DNA of 12,664 nt from Winogradskyella_A sp963966315 (GTDB taxonomy: Bacteria; Bacteroidota; Bacteroidia; Flavobacteriales; Flavobacteriaceae), in the NCBI GenBank assembly GCA_963966315.1, contig CAWZYX010000089.1:1-12664 (forward strand), read 5' to 3'. The notes below the pieces were generated by a model, which had not been told where the DNA came from, did no database searches, and saw only the letters and a list, made by a program, of their open reading frames with translations. Shown here piece by piece: positions 1 to 7,844 of this stretch. Position numbers and translations under genes: made by a program. Numbering within the stretch: the stretch's first letter is position 1; the number at the start of each line of letters is the position of its first letter.

Positions 1-183
1 GTGTACGCTATTGAAGAGGTGAAGAACCAGACAGGAAAAGTATCTCGGGTAAACATCAGTACAGGCAAAACGCAGGGCGATCTGATAGAGGTGACCGATG
101 GTTTGCAAGCAGGTGTGAACCTTATTAAAGAGGGAGCCCGAAGTGTTAAAGAAGGTCAGACTGTAAAGATCGATAATCAGTAA
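1..183 (+). CDS. RND efflux periplasmic adaptor (membrane fusion protein), C-terminal fragment
   Basis: This is the last 60 codons of a reading frame that enters from the left edge. The GTG at position 1 is probably an internal Val codon, not the true start. The residues match the membrane-proximal end of HlyD/AcrA-type adaptors: a beta-rich stretch (VSRVNISTGKTQGDLIEV), then the family's usual closing pattern of 'DGLQAG', a hydrophobic strand, 'EGARSVKEGQTVKI' and stop. Such proteins sit in the periplasm, often lipid-anchored, and link an RND permease to an outer-membrane TolC-like channel. The stop codon lies 11 bp before the RND permease start, so the two are almost certainly one operon, in the common adaptor-then-permease order. 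The substrate cannot be told from this fragment. Confidence 0.82.
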   Translation: MYAIEEVKNQTGKVSRVNISTGKTQGDLIEVTDGLQAGVNLIKEGARSVKEGQTVKIDNQ

Positions 184-194
184 CCCATCAGGAC

Positions 195-3100
195 ATGAAA
201 CAGCGCAAGAAAAAAGTAGATAAAGAATTTAAATTATCATCATGGGCCATCTCCAATAAGACCACGATGTACGTGCTTATTGCAGTGATTCTCGGCTTGG
301 GGATCTCCTCTTATTTTTCCATGCCCCGTGAAGATTTCCCCGAAATAAAAGAAACCAAGATATACGTTAGTTCCCTGTTTCCGGGCAACACGGCAGAAGA
401 TATTGAAAAGCTCATCACCGACCCCCTGGAAGACAAGCTAAAAACAGTAAATAGTGTGATCGAGATCACTTCAACCTCCCTGGAGGACTATTCCATGATC
501 GTTGTGGAATTTGACGATAACATGGATGTAGAAGTGGCCAAGCAGCTGGTAAAAGATCAGATCGATACGGAGACTGCAGGAGAAGACTGGCCCACCTTCA
601 ACGGGGCCAAGGTCGATCCCAATGTATTTGACCTGAGCATGTCTGAAGAGATCCCCATCATGAACATTAATATTTCGGGCGACTACCCTACCCAAAAACT
701 AAAGGAGTTTGCAGAATACCTTCAGGATGATATTGAAGACTTGCTGGAAATCAAACAGGCCGATATAAGGGGTGCTCAGGAGAAAGAAGTAGAGGTGGCC
801 GTAGATGTGTACAAGATGATGGCTACCCAGGTGAGCTTTCAGGATGTGATCAGCGCCATTAGTAACGGCAACGTCACCACCTCTGCCGGTAACCTCATCT
901 CCAGCGGTCAGCGCAGAACCATCAGGGTAATAGGCGAAATTGACGATCCGCAGGACCTTGAAAATTTTGTGGTTAAGTCTGAAAATGGTAATAGCATTTA
1001 TTTACGCGACATTGCCCAGGTCTCGTTCAAGGAAAAGGATCGCACCACCTATGCAAGGAAGGACGGAGAAAAGGTGGTGATGCTCGATGTGAAAAAGAGA
1101 GCCGGTAAAAATATGGTGGCTGCTGTTGAAAAGGTAAAGAACATCGTTGCCGATGCCAAGGAAAACTACTTCCCTCAGAATCTGGAGGTCACCATTACCA
1201 ACGACCAGTCCGATAAGACCATCAGCCAGGTGGTGGACCTGGTGAACAACATTATTTTTGGGGTCATTCTGGTGGTCATTGTGCTTATGTTCTTCCTTGG
1301 TTTCAAGAACGCCTTGTTCGTAGGTTTTGCCATTCCTATGTCCATGTTCATGTCTCTGATGATCCTGGGAGCGATCGGATATACGCTCAATACCATGATC
1401 CTTTTTGGGCTCATTATGGGTCTGGGGATGCTGGTAGACAACGGTATTGTAGTGGTAGAGAACGTGTACCGACTAATGGATGAAGAAGGCATGAGCCGAG
1501 TTGAAGCGGCAAAGAAAGGAATTGGTGAAATTGCATTTCCCATCATCATTTCAACAGTCACCACCGTAGCGGCATTTGTACCCCTGGGTCTCTGGCCGGG
1601 ATTGTTTGGTCAGTTCATGATCTACTTCCCCATTACCCTCTCGGTAGTTCTGGGATCCTCCCTCTTTGTGGCTATCTTTTTTAACTCTGTTCTGGTCTCG
1701 CAATTTATGACCATAGAAGACAAGGAAATGCCCTTAAAAAAAATCATTAAGATCACTTCCATTGTAGGTGGTATTGGCATTCTCATTCTGTTGTTTGGAG
1801 GGGAATACCGAGGTTTAGGCAGCCTTATGGTCTTTACGGCCATCATGTTCTGGGTGTACCGACTCTTTTTAAGAAAAGCAGCCAATTACTTTCAGAAGAA
1901 TACCCTGTCCTGGCTGGAGCGCATGTACGAAGGCAGCCTCCGCACCTCCTTGTCGGGCTGGAGGCCTGTAGGTATTGCCATTGGCACCTTTGTCCTTCTG
2001 TTCATCGCCTTTGGTGGTTTTGGAGCCTCAGTGGCCAGTCAGCGTACCAAAGTAGAATTCTTCCCGGACAATAAGCCCAACCAGATCATTGTCTACATTG
2101 AGTATCCCGAAGGAACGGACATCGAGCGTACCAATGCCATTACCAAAGACATTGAGCAGCGTGTATATGCTATTTTAAATCAGTCAAGTTATACCGACGG
2201 CGACTACAACTTCATGGTAGAAAGTGCTGTTTCTCAGGTCGGAGAAGGAGCGGGTAACCCGCAAACCGATGGAGGTTCGGCAGCAGAGATGCCCCATAAA
2301 GGAAAGATCACTGCCTCCATGCGCCAGTTCAAGTACCGTCGTGGTGAGGACAGTGAAGAACTGCGCCAAAAAGTACAGGCTGCTGTGACTGGTATTTACC
2401 CCGGGGTACTGATATCGGTGGAAAAAGACATCAACGGCCCACCGGCAGGAGCGCCCATTAATATAGAGCTGGAAGGCGACGATTACGATGAGCTCATTGC
2501 CACGGCAGAGTCCATGCGTCGCTTCGTCAATTCGCGTAACGTACCGGGAGTGGATGAACTTAAAATTGATGTCAACCGCGATAAACCGGCCATGCGGGTA
2601 AAGGTAGACCGGCAAAAGGCAGGAGAGCTTGGAGTGAGCGTAGGACAGGTTGGAGGCCAGTTGCGAAACGCCCTTTTTGGAGCCAAAGCCGGTATTTATA
2701 AAGAAGATGGTGACGATTATGATATCTACGTAAGGTTTAACGAAGACCTGCGTTACAACACCAGCGCTATCTTTAATCAGAAAATAACGTTTAGGGATAT
2801 GGCATCCGGACAGGTAAAGGCCATTCCGGTATCGGCCGTAGCAGAACAGACCAATAGCTCGGGTTATTCCGCCATTAAACACAAGGACACTAAAAGGGTG
2901 GTGACGGTTTATTCGGCTTTAGCACCCGGTTTTGTGGATGCCGCCGCCGTAGTGAACCAGATCAAAACCGAAATGAAGGGTTTTAACGAACTACCTACCG
3001 GTATCAAAATTGACTACACAGGTCAGATCGAGGAACAGAACAAGCAACAGGCCTTCCTTATGGGTGCCTTCTTTAAAGGTTTGGCCCTGATCTTTTTTAT

Positions 3101-3734
3101 CCTCATCTTCCAGTTCAATTCTGTATCCAAGCCGGCCATCATCATGATGGCCATTTTCCTCAGCCTTATTGGGGTATTTGGTGGGATCGTCATCACTGGA
3201 GCCTCCTTTGTGATCATGATGACCATGATGGGTATCATCGCCCTGGCAGGGGTGGTAGTGAACAATGGGGTGGTATTGCTGGACTATGCCCAGCTACTGG
3301 TGGATCGTAAAAAACAGGAGCTTGACCTGGATGATAGCGAATACCTACCGGTAGAATATCTGTTTGAATGCATTGTAAGGGCCGGAAAAGCACGTTTACG
3401 ACCGGTGTTGCTAACAGCCATTACCACCATCCTGGGCCTCATTCCGCTGGCCATCGGATTAAACATCAATTTTTTCACCCTGTTTAGTGAGTTTGACGCC
3501 AAAATATACTTTGGTGGTGACAATGTCATCTTCTGGGGGCCTTTGGCATGGACCGTGATCTACGGTCTACTAGTGGCCACTTTCCTAACCCTGATTGTAG
3601 TGCCTATTTTATTTTATCTGGTCACCAGATTTAAAATGTGGCTGCGCTCCCGATTCTCCGATACTCCCGGTGAGCAGGAACCCGTAGGTCAGCTTTCTGA
3701 AAAAGAGGAACTGGTATTACAGGCCAAAAAATAA
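195..3734 (+). CDS. RND-family efflux permease (AcrB/HAE1-like)
   Basis: This 1179-residue inner-membrane pump uses the proton gradient to drive export through an adaptor/outer-membrane channel complex. The duplicated RND plan is visible: TM1 near residues 24-43 followed by the porter loop signature (PREDFPEI, FPGNTAEDIE), TM2-TM6 at about 353-503, TM7 at about 592-613, a second porter loop, and TM8-TM12 from about 956 to the end. The TM4 relay reads LVDN (D415, N416) where AcrB has DD. The TM10 position of AcrB Lys940 falls in VVVNNGVVLLD (N1023/N1024, D1030). It is longer than AcrB (about 1050 aa) because of two additions: two extra hydrophobic segments at 517-535 and 541-558, and a roughly 28-residue insert at 1092-1119 before the last helix. 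The ATG at 195 gives a normal basic N-terminus; there is no clear Shine-Dalgarno sequence, as usual for Bacteroidota. RND identity is sure. Drug versus metal specificity is not determined, although the sequence looks more HAE-like than CusA-like. Confidence 0.95.
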   Translation: MKQRKKKVDKEFKLSSWAISNKTTMYVLIAVILGLGISSYFSMPREDFPEIKETKIYVSSLFPGNTAEDIEKLITDPLEDKLKTVNSVIEITSTSLEDYSMIVVEFDDNMDVEVAKQLVKDQIDTETAGEDWPTFNGAKVDPNVFDLSMSEEIPIMNINISGDYPTQKLKEFAEYLQDDIEDLLEIKQADIRGAQEKEVEVAVDVYKMMATQVSFQDVISAISNGNVTTSAGNLISSGQRRTIRVIGEIDDPQDLENFVVKSENGNSIYLRDIAQVSFKEKDRTTYARKDGEKVVMLDVKKRAGKNMVAAVEKVKNIVADAKENYFPQNLEVTITNDQSDKTISQVVDLVNNIIFGVILVVIVLMFFLGFKNALFVGFAIPMSMFMSLMILGAIGYTLNTMILFGLIMGLGMLVDNGIVVVENVYRLMDEEGMSRVEAAKKGIGEIAFPIIISTVTTVAAFVPLGLWPGLFGQFMIYFPITLSVVLGSSLFVAIFFNSVLVSQFMTIEDKEMPLKKIIKITSIVGGIGILILLFGGEYRGLGSLMVFTAIMFWVYRLFLRKAANYFQKNTLSWLERMYEGSLRTSLSGWRPVGIAIGTFVLLFIAFGGFGASVASQRTKVEFFPDNKPNQIIVYIEYPEGTDIERTNAITKDIEQRVYAILNQSSYTDGDYNFMVESAVSQVGEGAGNPQTDGGSAAEMPHKGKITASMRQFKYRRGEDSEELRQKVQAAVTGIYPGVLISVEKDINGPPAGAPINIELEGDDYDELIATAESMRRFVNSRNVPGVDELKIDVNRDKPAMRVKVDRQKAGELGVSVGQVGGQLRNALFGAKAGIYKEDGDDYDIYVRFNEDLRYNTSAIFNQKITFRDMASGQVKAIPVSAVAEQTNSSGYSAIKHKDTKRVVTVYSALAPGFVDAAAVVNQIKTEMKGFNELPTGIKIDYTGQIEEQNKQQAFLMGAFFKGLALIFFILIFQFNSVSKPAIIMMAIFLSLIGVFGGIVITGASFVIMMTMMGIIALAGVVVNNGVVLLDYAQLLVDRKKQELDLDDSEYLPVEYLFECIVRAGKARLRPVLLTAITTILGLIPLAIGLNINFFTLFSEFDAKIYFGGDNVIFWGPLAWTVIYGLLVATFLTLIVVPILFYLVTRFKMWLRSRFSDTPGEQEPVGQLSEKEELVLQAKK

Positions 3735-3742
3735 ACGATAAA

Positions 3743-3777
3743 CTCCTGTTGTTCTTTTAGGAATGACAGGAGCTTTC
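3743..3777 (+). terminator. Intrinsic terminator after the RND operon
   Basis: A continuous 12-bp stem (3743-3754 pairing with 3761-3772, two G-U wobbles) closes a 6-nt loop and begins 9 bp after the permease stop codon. The following CTTTCT tract is only moderately T-rich, so termination may be incomplete or Rho-aided. Confidence 0.65.
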
Positions 3778-3905
3778 TCGTGGTTGATTGACCAATGAAG
3801 GTCTGCAATTGATGGAGTGCTTTCTGCTAATAACAATGGCCTCTTTGCCCCAGACAAGACTCAAAAAACAAATACCTGTAGTTTTGAGCCCACTTCGCTT
3901 AGTTA

Positions 3906-3929
3906 TTGCATCCAAACTTCTTAAATTTG
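3906..3929 (+). promoter_or_regulatory. Candidate aspS promoter (Bacteroidota type)
   Basis: TAAATTTG at 3922-3929 matches the Bacteroidota -7 element TAnnTTTG exactly. The nearest TTG (3906-3908) is only 13 nt upstream, shorter than the usual spacing, so the -33 half is weak. Transcription would begin near 3936, leaving a leader of roughly 45 nt before aspS. The rest of the 245-bp gap (3778-3905) holds only a short CTCAAAA/TTTTGAG inverted repeat (3860-3866 and 3882-3888) and no supported gene. Confidence 0.5.
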
Positions 3930-3939
3930 CCCCCTGAAT

Positions 3940-3962
3940 TATAATCGTATAAGTCGATTATA
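3940..3962 (+). promoter_or_regulatory. Perfect inverted repeat in the aspS leader
   Basis: TATAATCG (3940-3947) and CGATTATA (3955-3962) are exact reverse complements separated by 7 nt. The element lies just downstream of the predicted transcription start and 17 bp before the aspS ATG. It could be a repressor operator or a leader-RNA hairpin. No T-run follows, so it is not an intrinsic terminator. Confidence 0.45.
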
Positions 3963-3979
3963 CAGCAACATCAACAAAT

Positions 3980-5734
3980 ATGTACAGAAGTCACAATTGT
4001 GGAGAACTCAATTTAAAGCATGTTGGGCAATCAGTAACCCTTGCCGGATGGGTGCAGGGCATTAGAGACAAAGGGTTTATGATCTATCTGGACCTCAGGG
4101 ACCGTTACGGCATCACCCAATTGTACTTTGATGAAGACAAAAGTAGTCCCGAACTCATGCAATTGGCCAAATCGCTGGGGCGCGAGTTCGTGATCCAGGT
4201 GCAGGGAACCGTGGTAGAGCGGGCTTCCAAAAATCCAAATATAGCTACTGGTGCCATTGAGCTGCTGGTCTCTGACCTCAGCATCCTCAACAAAGCCAAA
4301 CTACCTCCTTTTACCATAGAAGATCAAACCGATGGTGGTGACGACTTGCGCATGAAATACCGCTATCTGGATATCAGAAGAAATCCGGTGAAAAAAAACC
4401 TGATGTTTCGTCATCGGGTAACACAAGCCGTTCGGAACTATTTATCAGGCGAAGGGTTTATTGAGGTGGAGACTCCTTATCTTATCAAGTCAACCCCCGA
4501 AGGTGCCAGAGACTTTGTAGTGCCTTCCCGTATGAACGAAGGGCAATTCTACGCCTTACCACAGTCGCCACAAACCTTTAAGCAACTGCTAATGGTCGGC
4601 GGTATGGACAAGTACTTTCAGATCGTCAAGTGCTTTAGAGATGAGGACCTAAGAGCAGATCGTCAGCCGGAATTTACCCAGATCGACTGTGAAATGGCCT
4701 TTGTGGAGCAGGAGGACATCCTCAACACTTTCGAAGGGCTTACCCGTCATTTGCTCAAGGAGATCAATGGTGTGGATGCAGGGCCTTTCCCGCGAATGAC
4801 CTTCGATGACGCGATGCGCCTTTACGGAAATGACAAACCAGACATCCGCTTTGGAATGCAGTTTGCTGAACTTAATGAGGTGATCCAACACAAGGATTTT
4901 AAGGTCTTTAATTCGGCAGAGCTTGTGGTGGGTATTGCGGTACCAGGAGGAAACAACTACACACGCAAGGAAATGGACGGCCTTATCAATTGGGTAAAGC
5001 GACCGCAGATCGGTGCCCTGGGCATGGTCTATTGCCGCTGCAACGATGACGGTACCTTCAAATCATCGGTCGATAAGTTTTACGATCAGGAGGACCTGGC
5101 CAGGTGGGCAGAGCGTACCGGTGCCGAAAAAGGGGACCTCATCTGTATACTTTCGGGAGAAACAGACAAGGTGCGCACTCAGCTGAGCGCACTTCGCATG
5201 GAGCTCGCCGAGCGTTTAGGCCTGAGAAAGCCAAATGAGTTTGCCCCGCTGTGGGTCATCGATTTCCCCTTGCTGGAATGGGATGAAGACACTAGTCGCT
5301 ACCATGCCATGCACCACCCCTTTACCTCACCTAAACCGGGACAACTGGAGCTGCTCGATAGCGCCCCCGGAGAGGTCAAGGCCAATGCCTACGATCTGGT
5401 GCTCAATGGTAATGAGATCGGGGGCGGTTCTATACGAATCCATGACAAGCAAACCCAGGCCATCATGCTGAGGCACCTGGGCTTTAGCGACGAAGAGGCC
5501 AGGGCGCAGTTCGGGTTTTTAATGGATGCTTTTGAATATGGCGCACCACCACACGGCGGTATTGCATTTGGGCTGGACCGTCTGGTCGCCATTTTAGGCG
5601 GGCAGGAGACCATCCGAGATTTCATTGCTTTCCCTAAGAACAACTCGGGACGCGATGTAATGATCGATGCCCCTGCACCTGTTGATGAAGAGCAGCTGAA
5701 TGAACTACACCTCAAATTAAATTTAGACTCCTAA
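3980..5734 (+). CDS. aspS: Aspartyl-tRNA synthetase
   Basis: This 584-residue class IIb synthetase activates aspartate with ATP and charges tRNA-Asp in the cytoplasm. The N-terminal OB-fold anticodon-binding domain covers about residues 1-110 (GWVQGIRDKG, LDLRDRYGITQ). The catalytic core carries motif 2 (FRDEDLRADRQPEFTQ from F219, with R220 as the ATP-contacting arginine) and motif 3 (GGIAFGLDR, 526-534). Between them lies the bacterial-type GAD insertion, followed by the MHHPFT segment. Length and all key motifs match the E. coli enzyme (590 aa), so it looks intact and functional. Residue 31 is Lys; His is seen there in the non-discriminating Pseudomonas enzyme. This hints at, but does not prove, a tRNA-Asp-specific enzyme. 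The gene appears to be transcribed alone, with its own upstream element and a strong terminator immediately downstream. Confidence 0.97.
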   Translation: MYRSHNCGELNLKHVGQSVTLAGWVQGIRDKGFMIYLDLRDRYGITQLYFDEDKSSPELMQLAKSLGREFVIQVQGTVVERASKNPNIATGAIELLVSDLSILNKAKLPPFTIEDQTDGGDDLRMKYRYLDIRRNPVKKNLMFRHRVTQAVRNYLSGEGFIEVETPYLIKSTPEGARDFVVPSRMNEGQFYALPQSPQTFKQLLMVGGMDKYFQIVKCFRDEDLRADRQPEFTQIDCEMAFVEQEDILNTFEGLTRHLLKEINGVDAGPFPRMTFDDAMRLYGNDKPDIRFGMQFAELNEVIQHKDFKVFNSAELVVGIAVPGGNNYTRKEMDGLINWVKRPQIGALGMVYCRCNDDGTFKSSVDKFYDQEDLARWAERTGAEKGDLICILSGETDKVRTQLSALRMELAERLGLRKPNEFAPLWVIDFPLLEWDEDTSRYHAMHHPFTSPKPGQLELLDSAPGEVKANAYDLVLNGNEIGGGSIRIHDKQTQAIMLRHLGFSDEEARAQFGFLMDAFEYGAPPHGGIAFGLDRLVAILGGQETIRDFIAFPKNNSGRDVMIDAPAPVDEEQLNELHLKLNLDS

Positions 5735-5740
5735 AAAATC

Positions 5741-5766
5741 AATCCTGCTGCCTGCAGGATTTTTTT
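5741..5766 (+). terminator. Intrinsic terminator of aspS
   Basis: AATCCTGC (5741-5748) pairs perfectly with GCAGGATT (5754-5761) around a 5-nt loop, and the T-run extends to 5766. It starts 7 bp after the aspS stop. An A-run on the other side could allow some function on the opposite strand. The next gene's ATG is only 13 nt beyond the T-run. Confidence 0.85.
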
Positions 5767-5768
5767 AT

Positions 5769-5776
5769 TAGATTTA
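5769..5776 (+). promoter_or_regulatory. Possible -7 element abutting the ClC start
   Basis: TAGATTTA matches seven of eight positions of TAnnTTTG (final G replaced by A) and ends 3 bp before the ATG at 5780. If used, it would give a leaderless message. No TTG -33 box is seen at a normal distance because the terminator stem occupies that space, so this is a weak call. Confidence 0.25.
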
Positions 5777-5779
5777 AGC

Positions 5780-7558
5780 ATGTCCAGAACATCCTTTTTC
5801 AAAAAACTGCTCATCTGGAGGTACAAGCACATTTCAGAGAAGAACTTTGTGTTTTTACTGAGTCTGGTAGTGGGACTATTGGCAGGGCTTACTGCGGTAA
5901 TTCTCAAAAACCTCACCTTTGCCATTGACTCGGCACTGGAAAAAGGGATCGTTTTTTCCAACAACCAGTTGTATTTCATCCTACCGGTTCTGGGCTTATT
6001 TCTGGTCTATCTCTTTGTAAAATACGTCTCCAAAACGCATGGAGACCACGCCATTCCAACCATTCTGTATTCCCTGTCTAAAAAAGACGGCCTGCTGAAT
6101 AAAAAAAATATTTACCTACCACTGATCACTGCACCGCTCACAGTAGGCTTTGGGGGTTCTGTAGGATTACTGGGGCCGGCCATTGGATCGGCAACAGCCA
6201 TCAGCTCCAATCTTGGACGCTTACTGCACATTGATCGCAAAACGCGCAGTCTGCTCATTGGCTGTGCCGCTGCCGGAGCCATAGCGTCCATTTTTAAGTC
6301 GCCTATTGCAGCCATCATCTTTGCTATTGAGGTCTTTAGTCTGGACCTTACCTTTGCCTCGCTATTACCTTTGTTGATCGCTTCCGTATCCTCGGTCATC
6401 ACCTCTTACTTTTTTCTGGGTGATGAGATCCTTTTCGATTTTAATGTGGTTGAAAAGTTCAGGATCAAAGACACCCTGTTTTATCTGTTGCTGGGGGCAG
6501 GTACCGGCGTGGCCTCTATCTATTTTTCAAAGATCTATTTTGGGGTGACCTCCCTGTTCAACAAGCTTAAAAACCCGCGCCAGAAACTCATCTTTGGCGG
6601 TATTGCCATTGGTATCATGCTTTACTTCATCCCTCCCCTTTACGGTGAGGGTCTGGAGTTTGTGAACGATCTCATGCTGGGTAATGATGCCCGCGCCCTG
6701 GGAAAGACCCCCTTTAGTGAGCACCTGGACAATATCTGGATCGTTATTGGTCTCTTGTTTGGGATCACCGTGTTTAAAGCCATTGCCATGACCACCACTT
6801 TTGCTGCCGGCGGTACTGGTGGTATCATTATCCCTACCCTGGTGATGGGGAGCGCTCTGGGGAATGTGGTTGCCAAGGTCATTAATAACTGTGGTCTGGG
6901 TTTTGCTGTCTCCGAATCCAATTTCACCCTCATTGGTATGGCCGGGCTCATTGCCGGGGTGCTACACGCCCCTCTCACCGCCATATTCCTCATAGCTGAA
7001 ATAACCGGTGGTTACGAGCTATTTGTCCCTCTGATGATCACGGCATCCATGTCCTTTCTCATTAGTAAGAACAATCTTAACCACACCATTTATACCAAGG
7101 AACTGGCAGAGAAAGGCGCCCTACTCACTCAGGACAAAGACAAAAGTGTGCTTACCCTCATGAAACTGGACACGGTGATAGAACAGGACTTCATACCCCT
7201 GCATCCAGATATGAGCCTTGGTCAAATGCTCAGGCACGGCGTGTCTAAATCCAATCGCAACCTGTTTCCGGTCACCGATAGTAAAAATCGTTTTTTAGGG
7301 GTCATTTTACTGGACCATATCAGAACCGTGATGTTTGATACAGCGCTCTATGAGTCCACGACAGTTCAGACCTTTATGATCAAACCCAGAGAGATCATCC
7401 ATTATGAGAAAGACTCCATGGAAGTGGTAATGAAAAAATTTCAGGATTCAGGGGCCTGGAATTTGCCCGTGATCAAAGAAGAGCAGTACTTCGGATTTGT
7501 GTCCAAGTCCAAACTGCTAACAGCCTACAGAAAGGAACTAATAGATATTACCTCATGA
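5780..7558 (+). CDS. ClC-family chloride channel with C-terminal CBS domain pair
   Basis: This 592-residue integral membrane protein has the ClC fold up to about residue 435, followed by a soluble region (about 455-590) that looks like a pair of CBS domains. ClC landmarks are present but altered. The first anion-site loop GSGIP reads DHAIP (89-93). GREGP reads GLLGP (129-133), so the external gating glutamate is Leu131. The segment around E. coli Glu203 reads FAIEV, putting Val185 at the internal proton-glutamate position. The third loop is GIIIP (348-352), and the pore tyrosine is kept (Y412, in GGYELFVP). Losing both glutamates argues for a passive anion channel, not a Cl-/H+ exchanger. The CBS region may bind adenine nucleotides, as in other ClCs. 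ATG 5780 is the first ATG, GTG or TTG in frame after the aspS stop and gives a typical N-terminus (FFKKLLIWRYKHIS). The gene overlaps the next by 4 bp. Confidence 0.92.
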   Translation: MSRTSFFKKLLIWRYKHISEKNFVFLLSLVVGLLAGLTAVILKNLTFAIDSALEKGIVFSNNQLYFILPVLGLFLVYLFVKYVSKTHGDHAIPTILYSLSKKDGLLNKKNIYLPLITAPLTVGFGGSVGLLGPAIGSATAISSNLGRLLHIDRKTRSLLIGCAAAGAIASIFKSPIAAIIFAIEVFSLDLTFASLLPLLIASVSSVITSYFFLGDEILFDFNVVEKFRIKDTLFYLLLGAGTGVASIYFSKIYFGVTSLFNKLKNPRQKLIFGGIAIGIMLYFIPPLYGEGLEFVNDLMLGNDARALGKTPFSEHLDNIWIVIGLLFGITVFKAIAMTTTFAAGGTGGIIIPTLVMGSALGNVVAKVINNCGLGFAVSESNFTLIGMAGLIAGVLHAPLTAIFLIAEITGGYELFVPLMITASMSFLISKNNLNHTIYTKELAEKGALLTQDKDKSVLTLMKLDTVIEQDFIPLHPDMSLGQMLRHGVSKSNRNLFPVTDSKNRFLGVILLDHIRTVMFDTALYESTTVQTFMIKPREIIHYEKDSMEVVMKKFQDSGAWNLPVIKEEQYFGFVSKSKLLTAYRKELIDITS

Positions 7559-7800
7559 AAACGATCAAAATAATCACCTTTGTTTTTTTTGTAGCCTCGG
7601 TTGCACTCATTGCCACAGGCCTGATAATGGAGAGCAGCATCAGTGAAAAGCTCATTGGATCTGGAGTAGTGGTATTGTTTGTAATAGTATTTCCACTGTT
7701 TTCCTATTACCGCTGGAAAGACCGCAGCCTAAAAGACTATATGCTCACCAAGGAAAACCTTGAAAAGATGCGTGAACATCAGCGCAAGGGCAAGTATTAG
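7555..7800 (+). CDS. Small two-helix membrane protein of unknown function, coupled to ClC
   Basis: An 81-residue protein not recognised by family. It has two hydrophobic segments, about residues 5-25 and 33-51, separated by a short polar loop (ESSISEKLIG). A strongly basic, probably cytoplasmic tail follows (YYRWKDRS to the end, rich in Lys/Arg/Glu and likely helical). The first segment could be read as a signal peptide, but there is no clear cleavage site or lipobox, so a two-pass membrane protein is more likely. Its ATG overlaps the ClC stop codon (ATGA), the classic arrangement for translational coupling. Co-expression in fixed ratio with the ClC protein is therefore likely, and an accessory or assembly role for the channel is a reasonable inference but not shown. 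No hairpin terminator follows it. Confidence 0.75.
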   Translation: MKTIKIITFVFFVASVALIATGLIMESSISEKLIGSGVVVLFVIVFPLFSYYRWKDRSLKDYMLTKENLEKMREHQRKGKY

Positions 7801-7844
7801 TGTCAGCTTCAGCAACTTAAATTTAAATAAACACAGAAAACCGC

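Noticed and set aside
2184..2882. 232-residue open frame on the minus strand inside the RND gene
   Set aside because: Fully antisense to a clear RND coding frame, with no recognisable motifs. Treated as a coding shadow.
3781..3794. TGGT-6-ACCA short dyad downstream of the RND terminator
   Set aside because: Four-base arms are expected by chance.
3860..3888. CTCAAAA/TTTTGAG inverted repeat in the RND-aspS gap
   Set aside because: Seven AT-rich base pairs with a 15-nt loop and no T-run. Too weak to call a terminator or operator.
5731..5979. 82-residue minus-strand frame spanning the aspS terminator and ClC start
   Set aside because: Runs through a terminator hairpin and antisense to the conserved ClC N-terminus; no supporting signal.
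7817..7826. TTAAATTTAA palindrome before the csp promoter
   Set aside because: Low-complexity AT palindrome, common by chance, with no positional support.
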